Shown in pieces: positions 1-8,619 of a stretch of 32,180 nt of DNA (position 1 is its first letter; each line of letters starts with the position of its first letter). The stretch lies in NCBI GenBank assembly GCA_030998015.1, contig JARWMV010000161.1:1-32180 (forward strand). Direction: 5' to 3'. This stretch comes from Ceratorhiza oryzae-sativae. Taxonomy: Eukaryota > Basidiomycota > Agaricomycetes > Cantharellales > Ceratobasidiaceae. The notes beneath the pieces were generated by a model, which was not told where the DNA came from, did not search any database, and worked only from the letters and a program-made list of their open reading frames with translations. Made by a program: the position numbers and the translations under genes.

Positions 1-63
1 ACTCGGACAATTATATCCCAGCAAATCCAATGTCTACTCCAGCCTCAATTGTTCCTGAGTGGT
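1..63 (+). CDS. cob: cob exon (5'-truncated by window): apocytochrome b
   Basis: Apocytochrome b, a membrane subunit of respiratory complex III. In the frame starting at base 3 it reads SDNYIPANPMSTPASIVPEW, the highly conserved block around the PEW signature of the Qo site. The exon stops after the PEW tryptophan plus one T. The next exon, beginning at 605, resumes with the LPYYAILRSIPNK block, so the break is an intron. A final exon T with an intron-terminal G at 604 fits group I splice sites. The upstream part of the gene lies outside the window. Confidence 0.95.
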
Positions 64-283
64 AAGTAAAGATGCCACGCTTAAGAGTAATCTTATGAAA
101 AATTAACTTTACTATTTGTTGGAAAATCCTAAAGATGTTAATATTTAATTCTAAATAAAAACTTAACAATGTAACAATGGATAATCAACAGGGAACAAAG
201 TTATACTTACATACAATAATAAATGCAAAATTGTTGTTACAGTTTAATAGTAGTACCCTAAGAGACTATACGTAAAGCTCCTT

Positions 284-424
284 CCCTCCGCGCTCTTTGA
301 TCGCCCGCAGGGCGGCCTAAGCGCGGAGGGCTCCACTAATCGATGATTTGCGAAGGCAAATCTACACCCTGCCTAGAGAACTGCGCTTTAGCGCACGTCT
401 TGGCAGGGGTATCGATTAGCGGGG
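284..424 (+). repeat. repeat family B (141 bp, two to three hairpins)
   Basis: GC-rich hairpin from CCCTCCGCGC to GGAGGG, followed by an ATCGAT-containing hairpin enclosing the gcgctttagcgc stem. It lies in the P8 region of cob intron 1. Same sequence at 5047, 25656 and, inverted, at 10228, 20970 and 21671. Confidence 0.9.
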
Positions 425-493
425 AATTGTAAATTGAGGATGAAGAAATAGTCCAGCCATTTTATTAACAAAAATGGATAATATATAATTTCC

Positions 494-588
494 AACTCTC
501 TGATCGCGCCTTTAGGCGCGGCCTAAGCGCTGAGGACTCCTAAATTGGGGGTGATTTGCGCAGGCAAATCTACACCCCCAATTTGGGG
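494..588 (-). repeat. repeat family J
   Basis: Hairpin around aggcgcggccta plus a CCCCAAATTG/CAATTTGGGG hairpin with a gatttgcgcaggcaaatc stem. Inverse copies at 27744-27842 and 29321-29419, partial copy at 9094-9139. Confidence 0.85.
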
Positions 589-604
589 TTATATTATAAA
601 TGTG

Positions 605-650
605 ATCTTTTACCTTACTATGCAATTTTACGATCTATCCCTAACAAATT
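605..650 (+). CDS. cob: cob exon: apocytochrome b middle piece
   Basis: A short exon of about 46 bases. It completes the tyrosine codon begun at 63 and then reads LLPYYAILRSIPNK plus two bases of a leucine codon, the conserved segment after PEW in cytochrome b. The 3' border was set at 650 because exon-final T, followed by an intron ending in G at 6059, gives NKL-LGVIAMF on joining. A shift of a base or two is possible. Confidence 0.88.
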
Positions 651-1103
651 AAATCTTCTAGTGGTTTGTATAAATTTTACTGTATGCTTGGAAGTCTTGT
701 AGTTTAAGTACTGTATTTCACAGTAAAAATCTTAAAACTTGTTTAAGATAACCAGCAAGTTTTTCATTACCGAGGTATTGCGAGCTCGGAATCAGGCGCC
801 TCGTGCTTTGCTCGGTCAAAAAACTTCATAGACTATACGTAAAACTCTAGATTACAAAATTTTCCTGGTTCAATCTTACGGACTGGTTAGTGCACAGCAA
901 TTGCCCAAATTTGAGAATTGCTGGTTCAATTTTTAGATAAGATATAGTCAATAAAGGCTGGAAGATTTTACGGAAATAGTATTTCTTATTTTAATCTATG
1001 CTCAAAATTCTGAATTTTCCAATTTCAATTCAACCGATAAAAACAATTTGTCTATCTCTTCTGCACGTGAGCAATTAAACCGATGTAAAAACGAACCGCC
1101 TTC

Positions 1104-1154
1104 TCCCGCGCGCGTTAGAGGGAATCTTTCAGATTCCCTCTAACGCCGGCGGGA
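1104..1154. repeat. DHE copy 1, internally deleted mini-form
   Basis: Only the two outer ends of the 173-bp double-hairpin element remain, joined as one perfect hairpin (CCCGCGCGCGTTAGAGGG outward, CCGGCGGG back). It looks like a recombination product of two DHE copies in opposite orientation. Confidence 0.75.
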
Positions 1155-1280
1155 GAAGGAGTTCCTGCGAATTTCAAATTACCTCCTAATTTTAATCCGG
1201 AAGAGTTTCGTTTAGTAGCAAATGGATTTTTCCAAGCTGAAGGACATATTTCTTGTAGAATTAGAGGTAATAACTTTATG

Positions 1281-1496
1281 CCCGCCGGCGTTAGAGGGAA
1301 TCCTCAGTTGAGGTAGCCTTGACCATGAGTCCAGGCTACCTCACATAAAGATTCCCTCGTAGAAAATGACGACCGTTCGTCATTTTCAGCCGGCGGCTAA
1401 ATATCGATATTATGCCGCGCACTAGCAATCGCAAACGGTTGCGATTGCTCACGTTGGTTGGTGGGACAAGTCCCACCAGCAACTAACGCGCGCGGG
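1281..1496 (+). repeat. DHE copy 2, long variant
   Basis: Double-hairpin element from CCCGCCGGCG to CGCGCGCGGG with a shortened form of the extra GGTAGCCTTGACC hairpin. It interrupts the LAGLIDADG gene after residues NNFM. Confidence 0.92.
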
Positions 1497-1663
1497 CTAT
1501 TAATCAGAATCTATCACCTCAAAGTTTAGAATTTTTTCTAACTCTTTGGTATGTTTTAGGGCAAACAGGTACATTAGGCATAACTGTCAATAAACACGGG
1601 AAATTGGTTATACGGTTATCTTCTGAAAGTTGGGATACAATACTTAATTCCTATTCTAAATAT

Positions 1664-1886
1664 CCGCCGGCGTTAGAGGGAATCCTCAGATGAGGTAGCC
1701 TTGACCATGAGTCTCATGGTCCAGGCTACCTCCCATAAAGATTCCCTCGTAGAAAATGACGACCGTTCGTCATTTTCAGCCGGCGGCTAAATATCGATAT
1801 TATGCCGCGCACTAGCAATCGCAAACGGTTGCGATTGCTCACGTTGGTTGGTGGGACAAGTCCCACCAGCAACTAACGCGCGCGGG
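1664..1886 (+). repeat. DHE copy 3, long variant
   Basis: 223-bp form with the extra GGTAGCCTTGACC hairpin. It is joined directly to a family L element at 1887. Confidence 0.92.
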
Positions 1887-2095
1887 CCCCCGCTCTATCG
1901 GCTAAAATCTTAGGTGTAACCCAAGATTTCAGCCGCCCTGCCTAGAGAACTGCGCTTTAGCGCACGTCTTGGCAGGGGTAATAAAGCGGAGGGTCAACGA
2001 CCCGTGGGCATTGTTAACGAGGCCGCGTTCGCGGCGAGCCGCGCGCACGCCAGGGCCGCCTTGGCAAGCCAAGGCGTTCGCAGGCGTGCACGGGT
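1887..2095 (+). repeat. repeat family L (209 bp)
   Basis: Composite of palindromes from CCCCCGCTCTATCGGC to GTGCACGGGT. The same 209 bp occurs at 15560 and, inverted, at 24263 and 30120; a shorter inverted form at 2346. Confidence 0.9.
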
Positions 2096-2345
2096 AATAT
2101 TTATGGAGAAAAATTTATTGCTTTTCAAAAATTGTCAGACATACGACGTTTAACATCTAATAATTTAAAATTAGATCCTTTTTCACTGGCTCTTGCTACA
2201 CACATTGTTTATGACCTTTCAGCAGATGGAGTAAATAGAAAACTATCTTTATCGGAACAATTAAATTTAATGAGTCTTAATTTAACTAATGTAAAACTTC
2301 CCACTTACACTGATAATTTGACTACCCCATCTATATTTTTTATTA

Positions 2346-2509
2346 CCCGTGCACGCCTGCGAACGCCTTGGCTTGCCAAGGCGGCCCTGGCGTGCGCGCG
2401 GCTCGCCGCGAACGCGGCCTCGTTAACAATGCCCACGGGTCGTTGACCCTCCGCTTTAGCGGCTGAAATCTTGGGTTACACCTAAGATTTTAGCCGATAG
2501 AGCGGGGGC
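2346..2509 (-). repeat. family L element, 164 bp, with 4-bp target duplication
   Basis: Flanked by atta (2342-2345 and 2510-2513). Removing the element with one atta joins the LAGLIDADG frame as IFFI-IGFILGD, so it is a clean insertion. It faces the family L copy at 1887. Confidence 0.88.
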
Positions 2510-2550
2510 ATTATAGGGTTTATTCTTGGTGACTGTAAATGGGGGGCTTA

Positions 2551-2669
2551 GCAGTACCCCGCTAATCGATACCCCTGCCAAGACGTGCGCTAAAGCGCAG
2601 TTCTCTAGGCAGGGCGGCTGAAATCTTGGGTTACACCTAAGATTTTAGCCGATAGAGCGGGGGCATTAT
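2551..2669 (-). repeat. composite of family B and family L pieces
   Basis: The middle hairpin of family B (gcgctaaagcgc) runs directly into the gggttacacctaag end of family L. It ends the visible second LAGLIDADG motif of the preceding gene. Confidence 0.75.
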
Positions 2670-2714
2670 CCGCCTCCTGGATCTCTAGAGATCCAGGGAG
2701 CGGAGTTATCCTAA

Positions 2715-2900
2715 CAAACGACTTCAATAAACATTTATGAGCTTGAAATTGGGCGAGATGTTGAGTCTTGGTTTAGGGATTCTCACGATGGACAATTGAA
2801 ATGTATCCATCGTTACGGAATTGTTCTTCGGGTAAAATTATTAGTCATTTTGGTGAAACACCATAAGAAGTTATACTTAATGGAGGAAATTCGGACCTAA
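2715..2900 (+). pseudogene. open segment after the cob intron 2 LAGLIDADG gene, unrecognised
   Basis: An open stretch of about 60 codons without ATG, containing INIYELEIGRDVESWF and VKHHKKLYLMEEIRT, ends in TAA at 2898-2900. Position suggests a remnant of the preceding endonuclease's C-terminal region, but no motif ties it to that family. The intron continues to 3074 with AT-rich sequence where I see nothing else. Confidence 0.35.
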
Positions 2901-3074
2901 AAAAGTTTAATTTTAATTAATACTTCCTATAAATTAATTCCAGCCTAAAATTTTATTTAACGCTTAATCTATGTTTTATAAACCGTCTTTGTTAAGCTTT
3001 TTAATTTAAATCAAATATTCACCCTAAAAAGAATAAAAGAGAAGGTAAGTAATTTTATCTATTTACCTATTTTA

Positions 3075-3165
3075 CCATACTCCACTAACTACCCCATTTT
3101 GACGGCACGGTTGTTTTTGCGCTGTGGACTCCGACTAAAGTAGGCGTTTCTACTGACCCCCAAAC
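3075..3165 (+). repeat. conserved leader of the repeated HEG unit, copy 1
   Basis: The stretch beginning accatactccacta and ending aaagtaggcgtttctactg recurs with few differences at 12168-12296, upstream of another copy of the same endonuclease. In this copy a CCCCCAAAC repeat follows at 3161. The other copy instead has a palindrome inserted at 12228. Confidence 0.8.
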
Positions 3166-3262
3166 ATGTGCAGCTACGCTGCATTGTTTGGTGGGCAGCA
3201 ACCCATTTCCACTGGGCCCCCCCCCAATGACTTACAGCATGTTGGGGGGGGTAGAGGATGTG

Positions 3263-3435
3263 CCGCGCGCGTTAGTTGCTGGTGGGACTTGTCCCACCAA
3301 CCAACGTAAGCAATCGCAACCGTTTGCGATTGCTAGTGCGCGGAATAATATCGATATTTAGCCGCCGGCTGAAAATGACGAGTGGTCGTCATTTTCTACG
3401 AGGGAATCTTTCAGATTCCCTCTAACGCCGGCGGG
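3263..3435 (-). repeat. DHE copy 4, short variant
   Basis: 173-bp double-hairpin element in inverse orientation, with a cgagtggtcg loop variant. It lies in cob intron 2 between the HEG leader and the HEG start. Confidence 0.92.
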
Positions 3436-3451
3436 AGATCACTCTCTGACA

Positions 3452-3566
3452 CTCGAGAATGCATGTAGATTTGGCGTCCCATCAATGGGACACCAAATCA
3501 TGCACTCTCGGCCGCGCCGGCCGCGCTGGGGACGCCCGAAATGCGATTTCCAAAAACACCCCCAAA
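3452..3566 (+). repeat. duplicated 115-bp segment (copy 1)
   Basis: The segment from cactcgagaatgcatgtag to aacacccccaaacat recurs almost identically at 29636-29754. It contains the ATTTGGCGTCCCATC/GATGGGACACCAAAT hairpin and a GGCCGCGCCGGCCGCGC cluster. Confidence 0.85.
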
Positions 3567-3594
3567 CATGTGCAGCTACGCTGCATTGTTTGGG

Positions 3595-3747
3595 GGTGGT
3601 TTTGGGCCCTAGTGCCCCCCAAACATGTGCAGCTACGCTGCATTGTTTGGGGGGCATCCACCCCCCAAATGAAGCAATTACGGGGCCTCTAAAATAGCTT
3701 TGCTATTTTAAGTGGCCCCTAATTGCATCATTGGGGGTCTACGGGCA
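3595..3747 (+). repeat. repeat family N (153 bp), copy 1
   Basis: Contains a CCCCCCAAACATGTGC hairpin and a CTCTAAAATAGC/GCTATTTTAAG hairpin, and ends ggtctacgggca. Same length and apparently identical at 16557 and 22459. Confidence 0.9.
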
Positions 3748-4117
3748 CAAGGATTCCTATGGAATCCTTCCATGCAAGATTTATAAAATCTTGCTGGACC
3801 GAAACCATTCGGGCGGTCCCAACGCGACGGTATGATATACCTTTAATATGTTAGTCTTATAATATGTATTTATTTTAACAATGTTTTATTTAATATCTTC
3901 TCTTCGAATATTTCTTTTTTTAATTCTACTTTGTGCCACGGCATTTTTATTCTATATGGATTGTATTCAGTCAATTGGATTTGAAATGGCTATCTTTAGT
4001 GGACTATTATTTAGTTCTGCAGTTCCCATTAACCCCGCTGATGATAAACGCCACCGCTTAACTAATAAGGAAAAAGAACAATTTACTCTTTCTCAAAAAC
4101 TAACAGAAATTGCCGTT

Positions 4118-4213
4118 GACCCCCCAAACTGATGCAGCTATGCTGCATTGTTTGGGGGGGTAATGGCACTCCCAATACGCTGGCCCGTAGGGCTTGGTAA
4201 CGCATTGGGAGGC
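4118..4213 (+). mobile_element. gACCCCC-family palindromic element, 96 bp, TSD cgtt
   Basis: Two abutting hairpins (CCCCCCAAAC...GTTTGGGGGGG and CTCCCAATACG...CGCATTGGGAG) flanked by cgtt at 4114-4117 and 4214-4217. Excision with one cgtt restores EIAV-GLILGD in frame. Confidence 0.88.
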
Positions 4214-4430
4214 CGTTGGGCTTATTCTAGGCGATCTTAATATTGAGAAACAAAAAGGTGGTGTCAATGCACGATTACGGTTTGAACAAGGAGTTATTCA
4301 CAAAGAATATTTGTTCCACCTTTATTCTATATTTCAAGAATATTGTTCTCAAGTTCCAATGATACAGACACATAATCCTCTATCAAACAATAAAACAGGG
4401 AAAATACATTATAGTATAAGATTCAAAACT

Positions 4431-4603
4431 CCCGCCGGCGTTAGAGGGAATCCTAAAGATTCCCTCGTAGAAAATGACGACCGTTCGTCATTTTCAGCCG
4501 GCGGCTAAATATCGATATTATGCCGCGCACTAGCAATCGCAAACGGTTGCGATTGCTCACGTTGGTTGGTGGGACAAGTCCCACCAGCAACTAACGCGCG
4601 CGG
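4431..4603 (+). repeat. DHE copy 5, short variant
   Basis: Interrupts the endonuclease between RFKT and PCFNELY. No target duplication, and the flanking codons are one or two short compared with the sister genes. Confidence 0.92.
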
Positions 4604-4704
4604 ACCTTGTTTTAATGAGCTTTACAATCTATTTTACCTTGATGGTAAAAAAATAGTTCCATTAATTATTGCAGAATTATTAACGCCACTAGGATTAGCC
4701 TACT

Positions 4705-4823
4705 GCCCCCCAAACATGTGCAGCTACGCTGCATTGTTTGAGGGGCATCCGCCCCCCAATAAGGTAATGGCCCCCCCCAATACGTTTGTGACGCATTGGG
4801 AGGCCATTGCCTTGTTGGGGGTC
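4705..4823 (+). mobile_element. gACCCCC-family element, 119 bp, TSD tact
   Basis: Flanked by tact at 4701-4704 and 4824-4827. Three hairpins in series, the last ending GGGGGTC. Excision gives LAY-WICDDGSF in frame. Confidence 0.88.
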
Positions 4824-5046
4824 TACTGGATTTGTGATGATGGTTCTTTTTGTAGAACTTACCATGTAGTAATATTAAATACTCAAGGTTTCACAAAGGA
4901 AGAAGTTGAACTTTTAGCCAAAACTCTGAATGAGAAATGGGATCTCAAATGCACTATTAACAAAGACGGTAACGGTTACATAATACGAATTCCAAAAAAA
5001 TCATTACCTATTTTACATTCCTTATTAGGATCCACAATGCCAACTA

Positions 5047-5187
5047 CCCTCCGCGCTCTTTGATCGCCCGCAGGGCGGCCTAAGCGCGGAGGGCTCCACT
5101 AATCGATGATTTGCGAAGGCAAATCTACACCCTGCCTAGAGAACTGCGCTTTAGCGCACGTCTTGGCAGGGGTATCGATTAGCGGGG
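5047..5187 (+). repeat. repeat family B
   Basis: 141-bp copy that replaces the last codons of the cob intron 2 endonuclease. Confidence 0.9.
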
Positions 5188-5199
5188 TGATGCTTCAAA

Positions 5200-5427
5200 C
5201 CCCCGCTTAGGGTCAACCAGCATTGTATTTATATATAAATACATGCTGTTGACCCGAGGGGTTTGGTTATCGAGGCCGCGTTCGCGGCGAGGTATTGCGA
5301 GGTACCCTGGAACTTTCAGTTCCAGGGTACCTCGGAATCAGACGCCGCGCGCACGCCAGGGCCGACTTGGCTTGATTATTGACCTTAAGGTCAATATGAG
5401 CCAAGGCGTTCGCAGGCGTGCACGGGT
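5200..5427 (+). repeat. composite element family D, joined to DHE
   Basis: From CCCCCGCTTAGGGTCAAC through the TATTTATATATAAATA hairpin and a GAGGTACCCTGG hairpin to GTGCACGGGT. Its right end abuts DHE copy 6, so no target duplication can be read. Confidence 0.85.
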
Positions 5428-5601
5428 CCCGCCGGCGTTAGAGGGAATCCTAAAGATTCCCTCGTAGAAAATGACGACCGTTCGTCATTTTCAGCCGGCG
5501 GCTAAATATCGATATTATGCCGCGCACTAGCAATCGCAAACGGTTGCGATTGCTCACGTTGGTTGGTGGGACAAGTCCCACCAGCAACTAACGCGCGCGG
5601 G
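5428..5601 (+). repeat. DHE copy 6, short variant
   Basis: Placed directly on the GGGT end of a family D element. The same D-DHE junction occurs at 9401, 18763 and 23601, and an L-DHE junction at 15769. Confidence 0.92.
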
Positions 5602-5664
5602 TCTTTAAACCTGTTTTCTAGCACTCTTCGAATAAGTTGGTCTAGTAAGACCAACTAACGTTCG

Positions 5665-6033
5665 TTGGGGCCCTCGCCAGGCTCGCCTGTGGTCCCTGTT
5701 GACTGGGCAGGGAAGAGTCTAGCTTGGCTAAGCCAAGTCAAGGGTAAAGAATATTGGCTTGATAATATTCAATCTTGGTTTAAATCCCGAGCAAATGATA
5801 CTAAATCAGGCGAAAATAATATTCAGGCGGTTTTTGGACGAGGGCCATTAAAAGGGAGTATCGTAGCTTGGAAATGTGTCTTTCCTAGTGAATTTAATAT
5901 AAAATCTCGACAGTTTGGTTTTACAAATGAATTTGAATCATTACAAGCACTTAAACAGGCTATTGAATATCGAGATATTTCTTTAAAATGCTACATAGAT
6001 TCTCTGCTGAATAGCGAAAATGGCGTTAAATAA
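5665..6033 (+). CDS. unrecognised ORF at the 3' end of cob intron 2
   Basis: An open frame of up to 122 codons. The first 28 or so lie in a GC-rich repeat-like region, so the real coding part probably begins near KGKEYWLDNIQSWF (about 5731). It contains GRGPLKGSIVAWKCVFPSEF and ends near LQALKQAIEYRDISLK. The late segment, with W, RQFGF and then an amphipathic EALxxAIEYR-type helix, vaguely resembles AP2-like DNA-binding segments attached to some endonucleases, but this is a weak impression only. It has mitochondrial AT-rich codon use like the HEGs. It could be the C-terminal part of an intron-encoded protein whose start has been lost. Confidence 0.45.
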   Translation: MGPSPGSPVVPVDWAGKSLAWLSQVKGKEYWLDNIQSWFKSRANDTKSGENNIQAVFGRGPLKGSIVAWKCVFPSEFNIKSRQFGFTNEFESLQALKQAIEYRDISLKCYIDSLLNSENGVK

Positions 6034-6059
6034 AATCCGTTACAAAGTAGCTTCATACG

Positions 6060-6348
6060 GCTAGGAGTTATAGCTATGTTTGCTTCATTGTTAATACTAT
6101 TAATAATGCCAATCGTTGACACATCTAGAATTAGAGGTAACCAATTCAGACCAATAATGAAATTCTTCTTCTGGGTATTTGTGGCTGACTTCTTCATCCT
6201 AATGTGGATTGGAAGTCAACACCCAAACTCACCATTTGTGGAAGTAGGACAAGTAGCTACAGCATTGTACTTTGCTTGGTTTGTAATTATTGTTCCGGCT
6301 GTTGGTATAATCGAAAACACTCTAATGGACCTTGCTTTAGAAGGTTAA
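6060..6348 (+). CDS. cob: cob 3' exon: apocytochrome b C-terminal part
   Basis: The final exon completes a leucine codon and reads LGVIAMFASLLILLIMP, then RIRGNQFRPIMKFFFWVFVA, MWIGSQHPNSPFVEVGQVAT and VGIIENTLMDLALEG before TAA. These are the FRP and WIG landmarks and the last two or three transmembrane helices of cytochrome b. The protein therefore ends normally, and the gene is the only intact cob 3' end in the window. A diverged scrap of the same end lies at 9194-9252. No repeat touches this exon, although repeats start about 120 bases downstream. Confidence 0.95.
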
Positions 6349-6672
6349 AGTTATCAATAGTAAATGCCTTTCTGTTTCCCTCAACACGGGACTAGTAAGA
6401 TCCAGGCAGTGGTTATATTTTTGGATAAAAATTGAAAAATGAAACTTTCAACCCCTCCTTCACTCTAAGGCAAATTCATGTTTTGTCACGCGGCGGCCTA
6501 TGATCTGGCCGCGCCTAAAGGCGCGATCAGAGAGCGTTGGATCTAAGAAGTCCCCTTAACCATGGAAAATTTCTAAAAGAAGAGGTTTTTCTTTTTAACA
6601 TGGAATAAAAATGTGAAATAGTTGCACATCACGTATGTGCAACTACTTCAGCCAGCATTGTATTTATATGTA
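6349..6672. other. spacer after cob
   Basis: No gene seen. Contains the phrase aaaaatgaaactttcaaccc, which is repeated at about 9885, a partial family J hairpin (aggcgcgatcagagag, about 6510) and a TTGCACATCACGTATGTGCAA hairpin near 6622. Confidence 0.6.
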
Positions 6673-6765
6673 CCCCGCTAATCGATGATTTGCCTTCGCA
6701 AATCATCGATTAGTTGAGCCCTCCGCGCTTAGGCCGCCCTGCGGGCGATCAAAGAGCGCGGAGGG
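6673..6765 (-). repeat. repeat family B, short form
   Basis: Inverse copy lacking the middle gcgctttagcgc hairpin, so the ATCGATgatttgc arms close directly. Confidence 0.85.
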
Positions 6766-6773
6766 TTTATATA

Positions 6774-6946
6774 CCCGCGCGCGTTAGTTGCTGGTGGGAC
6801 TTGTCCCACCAACCAACGTGAGCAATCGCAACCGTTTGCGATTGCTAGTGCGCGGCATAATATCGATATTTAGCCGCCGGCTGAAAATGACGAACGGTCG
6901 TCATTTTCTACGAGGGAATCTTTAGGATTCCCTCTAACGCCGGCGG
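6774..6946 (-). repeat. DHE copy 7, short variant
   Basis: Inverse 173-bp copy in the spacer between cob and the next endonuclease remnant. Confidence 0.92.
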
Positions 6947-6989
6947 ACATGCTGCCCTTGAGGAAATAATCATGCTTGCATGATTTAAC

Positions 6990-7077
6990 TCAAGCTTCGG
7001 ATCCGTCTGTGTACGGCTTAAGCCGCACACAGACGTCTCCTCTACAAGCGTGAAGTTGTTGCACGTACGTGCAACAA
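6990..7077 (+). repeat. repeat family G
   Basis: Hairpin GTCTGTGTACGGC.../GCACACAGAC followed by a ttgcacgtacgtgcaa palindrome. Related copies at 10972, 11557, 15962 and, inverted, at 23980; a short form at 14824. Confidence 0.85.
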
Positions 7078-7466
7078 TTTAAGCTCCGCTCCCTGGATCT
7101 CTAGAGATCCAGGAGGCGGGGTATTGCGAGGTAGCCTGGACCCCCGAGGTTCCAGGCTACCTCGGAATCAAAGTCCTTACTGCCGCGGGCTATTAACCCT
7201 GGGCATAGAAATGTTGTTGCCATTTCTTAGCCTTAAATCATCTAGGCAGATATTTCTGCCGAGAAGGATTTTCCTGGTACTTAACACCGTGTTACCGTAT
7301 CTTATCCTTTACATGAAAATTGAAGCCCGTAGGGCCCAAAACCACCGTGAAGGTGTTTTTTGGAAACATCTTAAATCAAACTTACGTATTTAGCCCTAAA
7401 CAGGCTGGAACTGGAAGTTGGGGACTTATAATTTGGTTATTTTACTTCATAGCCATTCTAGCAATG

Positions 7467-7562
7467 GCCTCCCAATGCGTTACCAAGCCTGTAAGGCCAG
7501 CGTATTGGGAGAGCCATTACCCCCCCAAACAATGCAGCATAGCTGCATCAGTTTGGGGGGTC
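7467..7562 (-). mobile_element. gACCCCC-family element, 96 bp, TSD aatg
   Basis: Same two hairpins as the 4118 element, in inverse orientation, flanked by aatg at 7463-7466 and 7563-7566. Excision joins IAILAM-AIFVLYTK in frame. Confidence 0.88.
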
Positions 7563-7599
7563 AATGGCAATTTTTGTACTTTACACGAAGTCTATCATA

Positions 7600-7846
7600 C
7601 CCCCGCTTAGGGTCAACCAGCATTGTATTTATATATAAATACATGCTGTTGACCCGAGGGGTAATGGATATCGAGGCCGCGTTCGCGGCGAGGTATTGCG
7701 AGGTACCCTGGAACTTTAAGTTCCAGGGTACCTCGGAATCAGACGCCGCGCGCACGCCAGGGCCGCCTTGGCTTACATTGACCTTAAGGTCAATATGAGC
7801 CAAGCTTGCTTGGCTTAAGCCAAGGCGTTCGCAGGCGTGCACGGGT
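7600..7846 (+). mobile_element. family D composite element, 247 bp, TSD cata
   Basis: Runs from CCCCCGCTTAGGG to GTGCACGGGT and is flanked by cata at 7596-7599 and 7847-7850. It comprises at least five palindromes, including TATTTATATATAAATA and GAGGTACCCTGG. Excision joins TKSII-FDVSNH in frame. Confidence 0.88.
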
Positions 7847-8039
7847 CATATTTGACGTAAGTAATCATGTATTTTGTCTACTTTCCCTTTCTTCTATAGT
7901 GCCTATTAAATCATCTGAAGAGAAAAGAACTAGATCTGTGCTGTTAAGCAAGGAAGAAAGACCCCAAATCACTTTACCTCCCTCCGCGCTTAGATCGCGC
8001 CAGAGGCGCGGCCCACGCGCGGAGAGCCGTCTCCAAATT

Positions 8040-8118
8040 CCCGCCGGGATAATTGACGGAAGTTGATCTGGTCAGACCAACTGACTTTTTTGCAGACGTC
8101 AATTTCCCGTCGGGGCGT
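8040..8118 (+). repeat. short repeat with gataattgacgg and a ttggtct-type hairpin
   Basis: Also at about 25228-25289. The palindrome ttgatctggtcagaccaa is followed by a gacttttttgcagacgtc stretch, inside a GC block that breaks the endonuclease before its first motif. Confidence 0.7.
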
Positions 8119-8262
8119 AGGGGAGTGAATTGAAATATATTTTAATTGGTCTCTGCCTGGGCGATTTATATATTCAGAAACAATATGCAAATGCAAGATT
8201 ATTTTTTGTTCAAGGGGCTCCTAACAGAGAATATCTTGAACATTTGTATAAATTATTCAGTA

Positions 8263-8426
8263 GACCCCCAATGATTGCAATGCGCGCCACAAAACTTGTG
8301 GCGCCATTGACCCCCCAAACTGCCATTCCTTGACAATTCCTTAGGAAATGTCAAGGATTGATGTTGGTAATGGCCCCCCCCAATACGTTTGTGACGCATT
8401 GGGAGGCCATTGCCTTATTGGGGGTC
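8263..8426 (+). mobile_element. gACCCCC-family composite, 164 bp, near-TSD agta/acta
   Basis: Starts GACCCCCAATG and ends ATTGGGGGTC, flanked by agta (8259-8262) and acta (8427-8430), one mismatch. Contains the ATGCGCGCCACAA hairpin and a TTGACAATTCC hairpin. Excision gives LYKLF-(S/T)SYC, matching sister genes. Confidence 0.8.
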
Positions 8427-8513
8427 ACTAGTTATTGTAACCTGGAACCTAAAACAACTAAAACCGGGCCCCACAAAGTAACTGGTGCTGAATATAGTTC
8501 TAGCTTGAGGCGG

Positions 8514-8539
8514 AGCTGCGATCGTAGGCGGGCACGGGT
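8514..8539 (+). repeat. repeat family K
   Basis: cttgaggcggagctgcg followed by gcgggcacgggt. Copies at 27185, 28002 and 28901, and a longer form at 20559. Always inside endonuclease remnants; no target duplication seen. Confidence 0.8.
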
Positions 8540-8619
8540 CAGGTTTAACACCCTTTCCTTGCCTTGCTTTAATATATTCTTTGAATTGTTCTATATCGAT
8601 GGAAAAAAAGTAGTTCCTG

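Larger units (their letters stand above)
64..604 (+). other. group I intron 1 of cob, no ORF
   Basis: This 541-base intron has the group I core in order. P4 strands are tgttg (117-121) and caaca (186-190). P7 strands are gacta (264-268) and tagtc (449-453), in the usual R and S contexts. Its last base is G. Two GC-rich palindromic repeats have inserted: one at 284-424 between the P7 strands (the P8 loop) and one at 494-588 downstream of the core (P9 side). Both sites should leave the catalytic core intact. No endonuclease frame is visible. Confidence 0.85.
1019..2536 (+). pseudogene. LAGLIDADG homing endonuclease, broken by repeats
   Basis: A LAGLIDADG gene typical of fungal cob introns, in pieces. 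1019-1100 encodes an N-terminal stretch containing AREQLNRCKNEPP. 1167-1280 reads FRLVANGFFQAEGHISCRIRG, the first LAGLIDADG motif. 1501-1663 includes NQNLSPQSLEFFLTLWYVLG and a tail near SESWDTILNSYSKY. 2096-2345 reads IYGEKFIAFQKLSDIRRL and then ATHIVYDLSADGVNRKLSLS. 2514-2536 gives GFILGDCKWG, the second motif start. Four repeat insertions (about 1104, 1281, 1664-2095 and 2346-2509) separate the pieces. Only the 2346-2509 insertion leaves a clean 4-bp duplication. The C-terminal half was not found, so the gene is presumably dead. Confidence 0.85.
3881..5043 (+). pseudogene. LAGLIDADG homing endonuclease (repeated family, copy i), interrupted
   Basis: The family's best reference pieces are here. 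A hydrophobic N-terminal region (MFYLISSLRIFLFLILLCAT) is followed by a charged stretch ending TLSQKLTEIAV. Then come the first LAGLIDADG motif VGLILGD (from about 4215), RFEQGVIHKEYLFHLY, PCFNELYNLFYLDGKK and LLTPLGLAY, then the second motif WICDDGSF (from about 4828) and a C-terminal part to 5043. Three insertions cut it: 4118-4213 (duplication cgtt), a DHE at 4431-4603, and 4705-4823 (duplication tact). Removing the first and third with one duplication copy each restores the frame exactly. The DHE site lacks some codons. The last residues (KIGL in relatives) are replaced by a family B repeat at 5047. Confidence 0.88.
651..6059 (+). other. group I intron 2 of cob (5.4 kb, loaded with HEG remains and repeats)
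   Basis: The group I core lies near the 5' end. The P4 strands are tgcttgg (685-691) and ccagca (752-757), and the P7 strands are gacta (831-835) and tagtc (945-949). A small palindrome (cgaggtattgcgagctcggaatc, about 770-793) sits in the core between Q and R. Everything after about 960 is HEG debris, repeats and an unrecognised ORF, so the coding load would be in a P9-side extension. The 3' end is placed at the G before the cob LGVIAMF block. It is unusually long. Two introns with a missed micro-exon between them remain possible. Confidence 0.75.

Noticed and set aside
2132..2446. ORF of 104 codons read as an independent gene with its own ATG
   Set aside because: It is the middle part of the cob intron 2 LAGLIDADG gene; the last third is translated repeat.
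7210..7460. A second cob C-terminal region (LLPFLSLKSSRQIF then GTGSWGLIIWLFYF)
   Set aside because: The LLPFL start recalls cytochrome b, but the rest lacks the FRP and WIG landmarks; it joins in frame to the hydrophobic N-terminal region of endonuclease copy ii instead.
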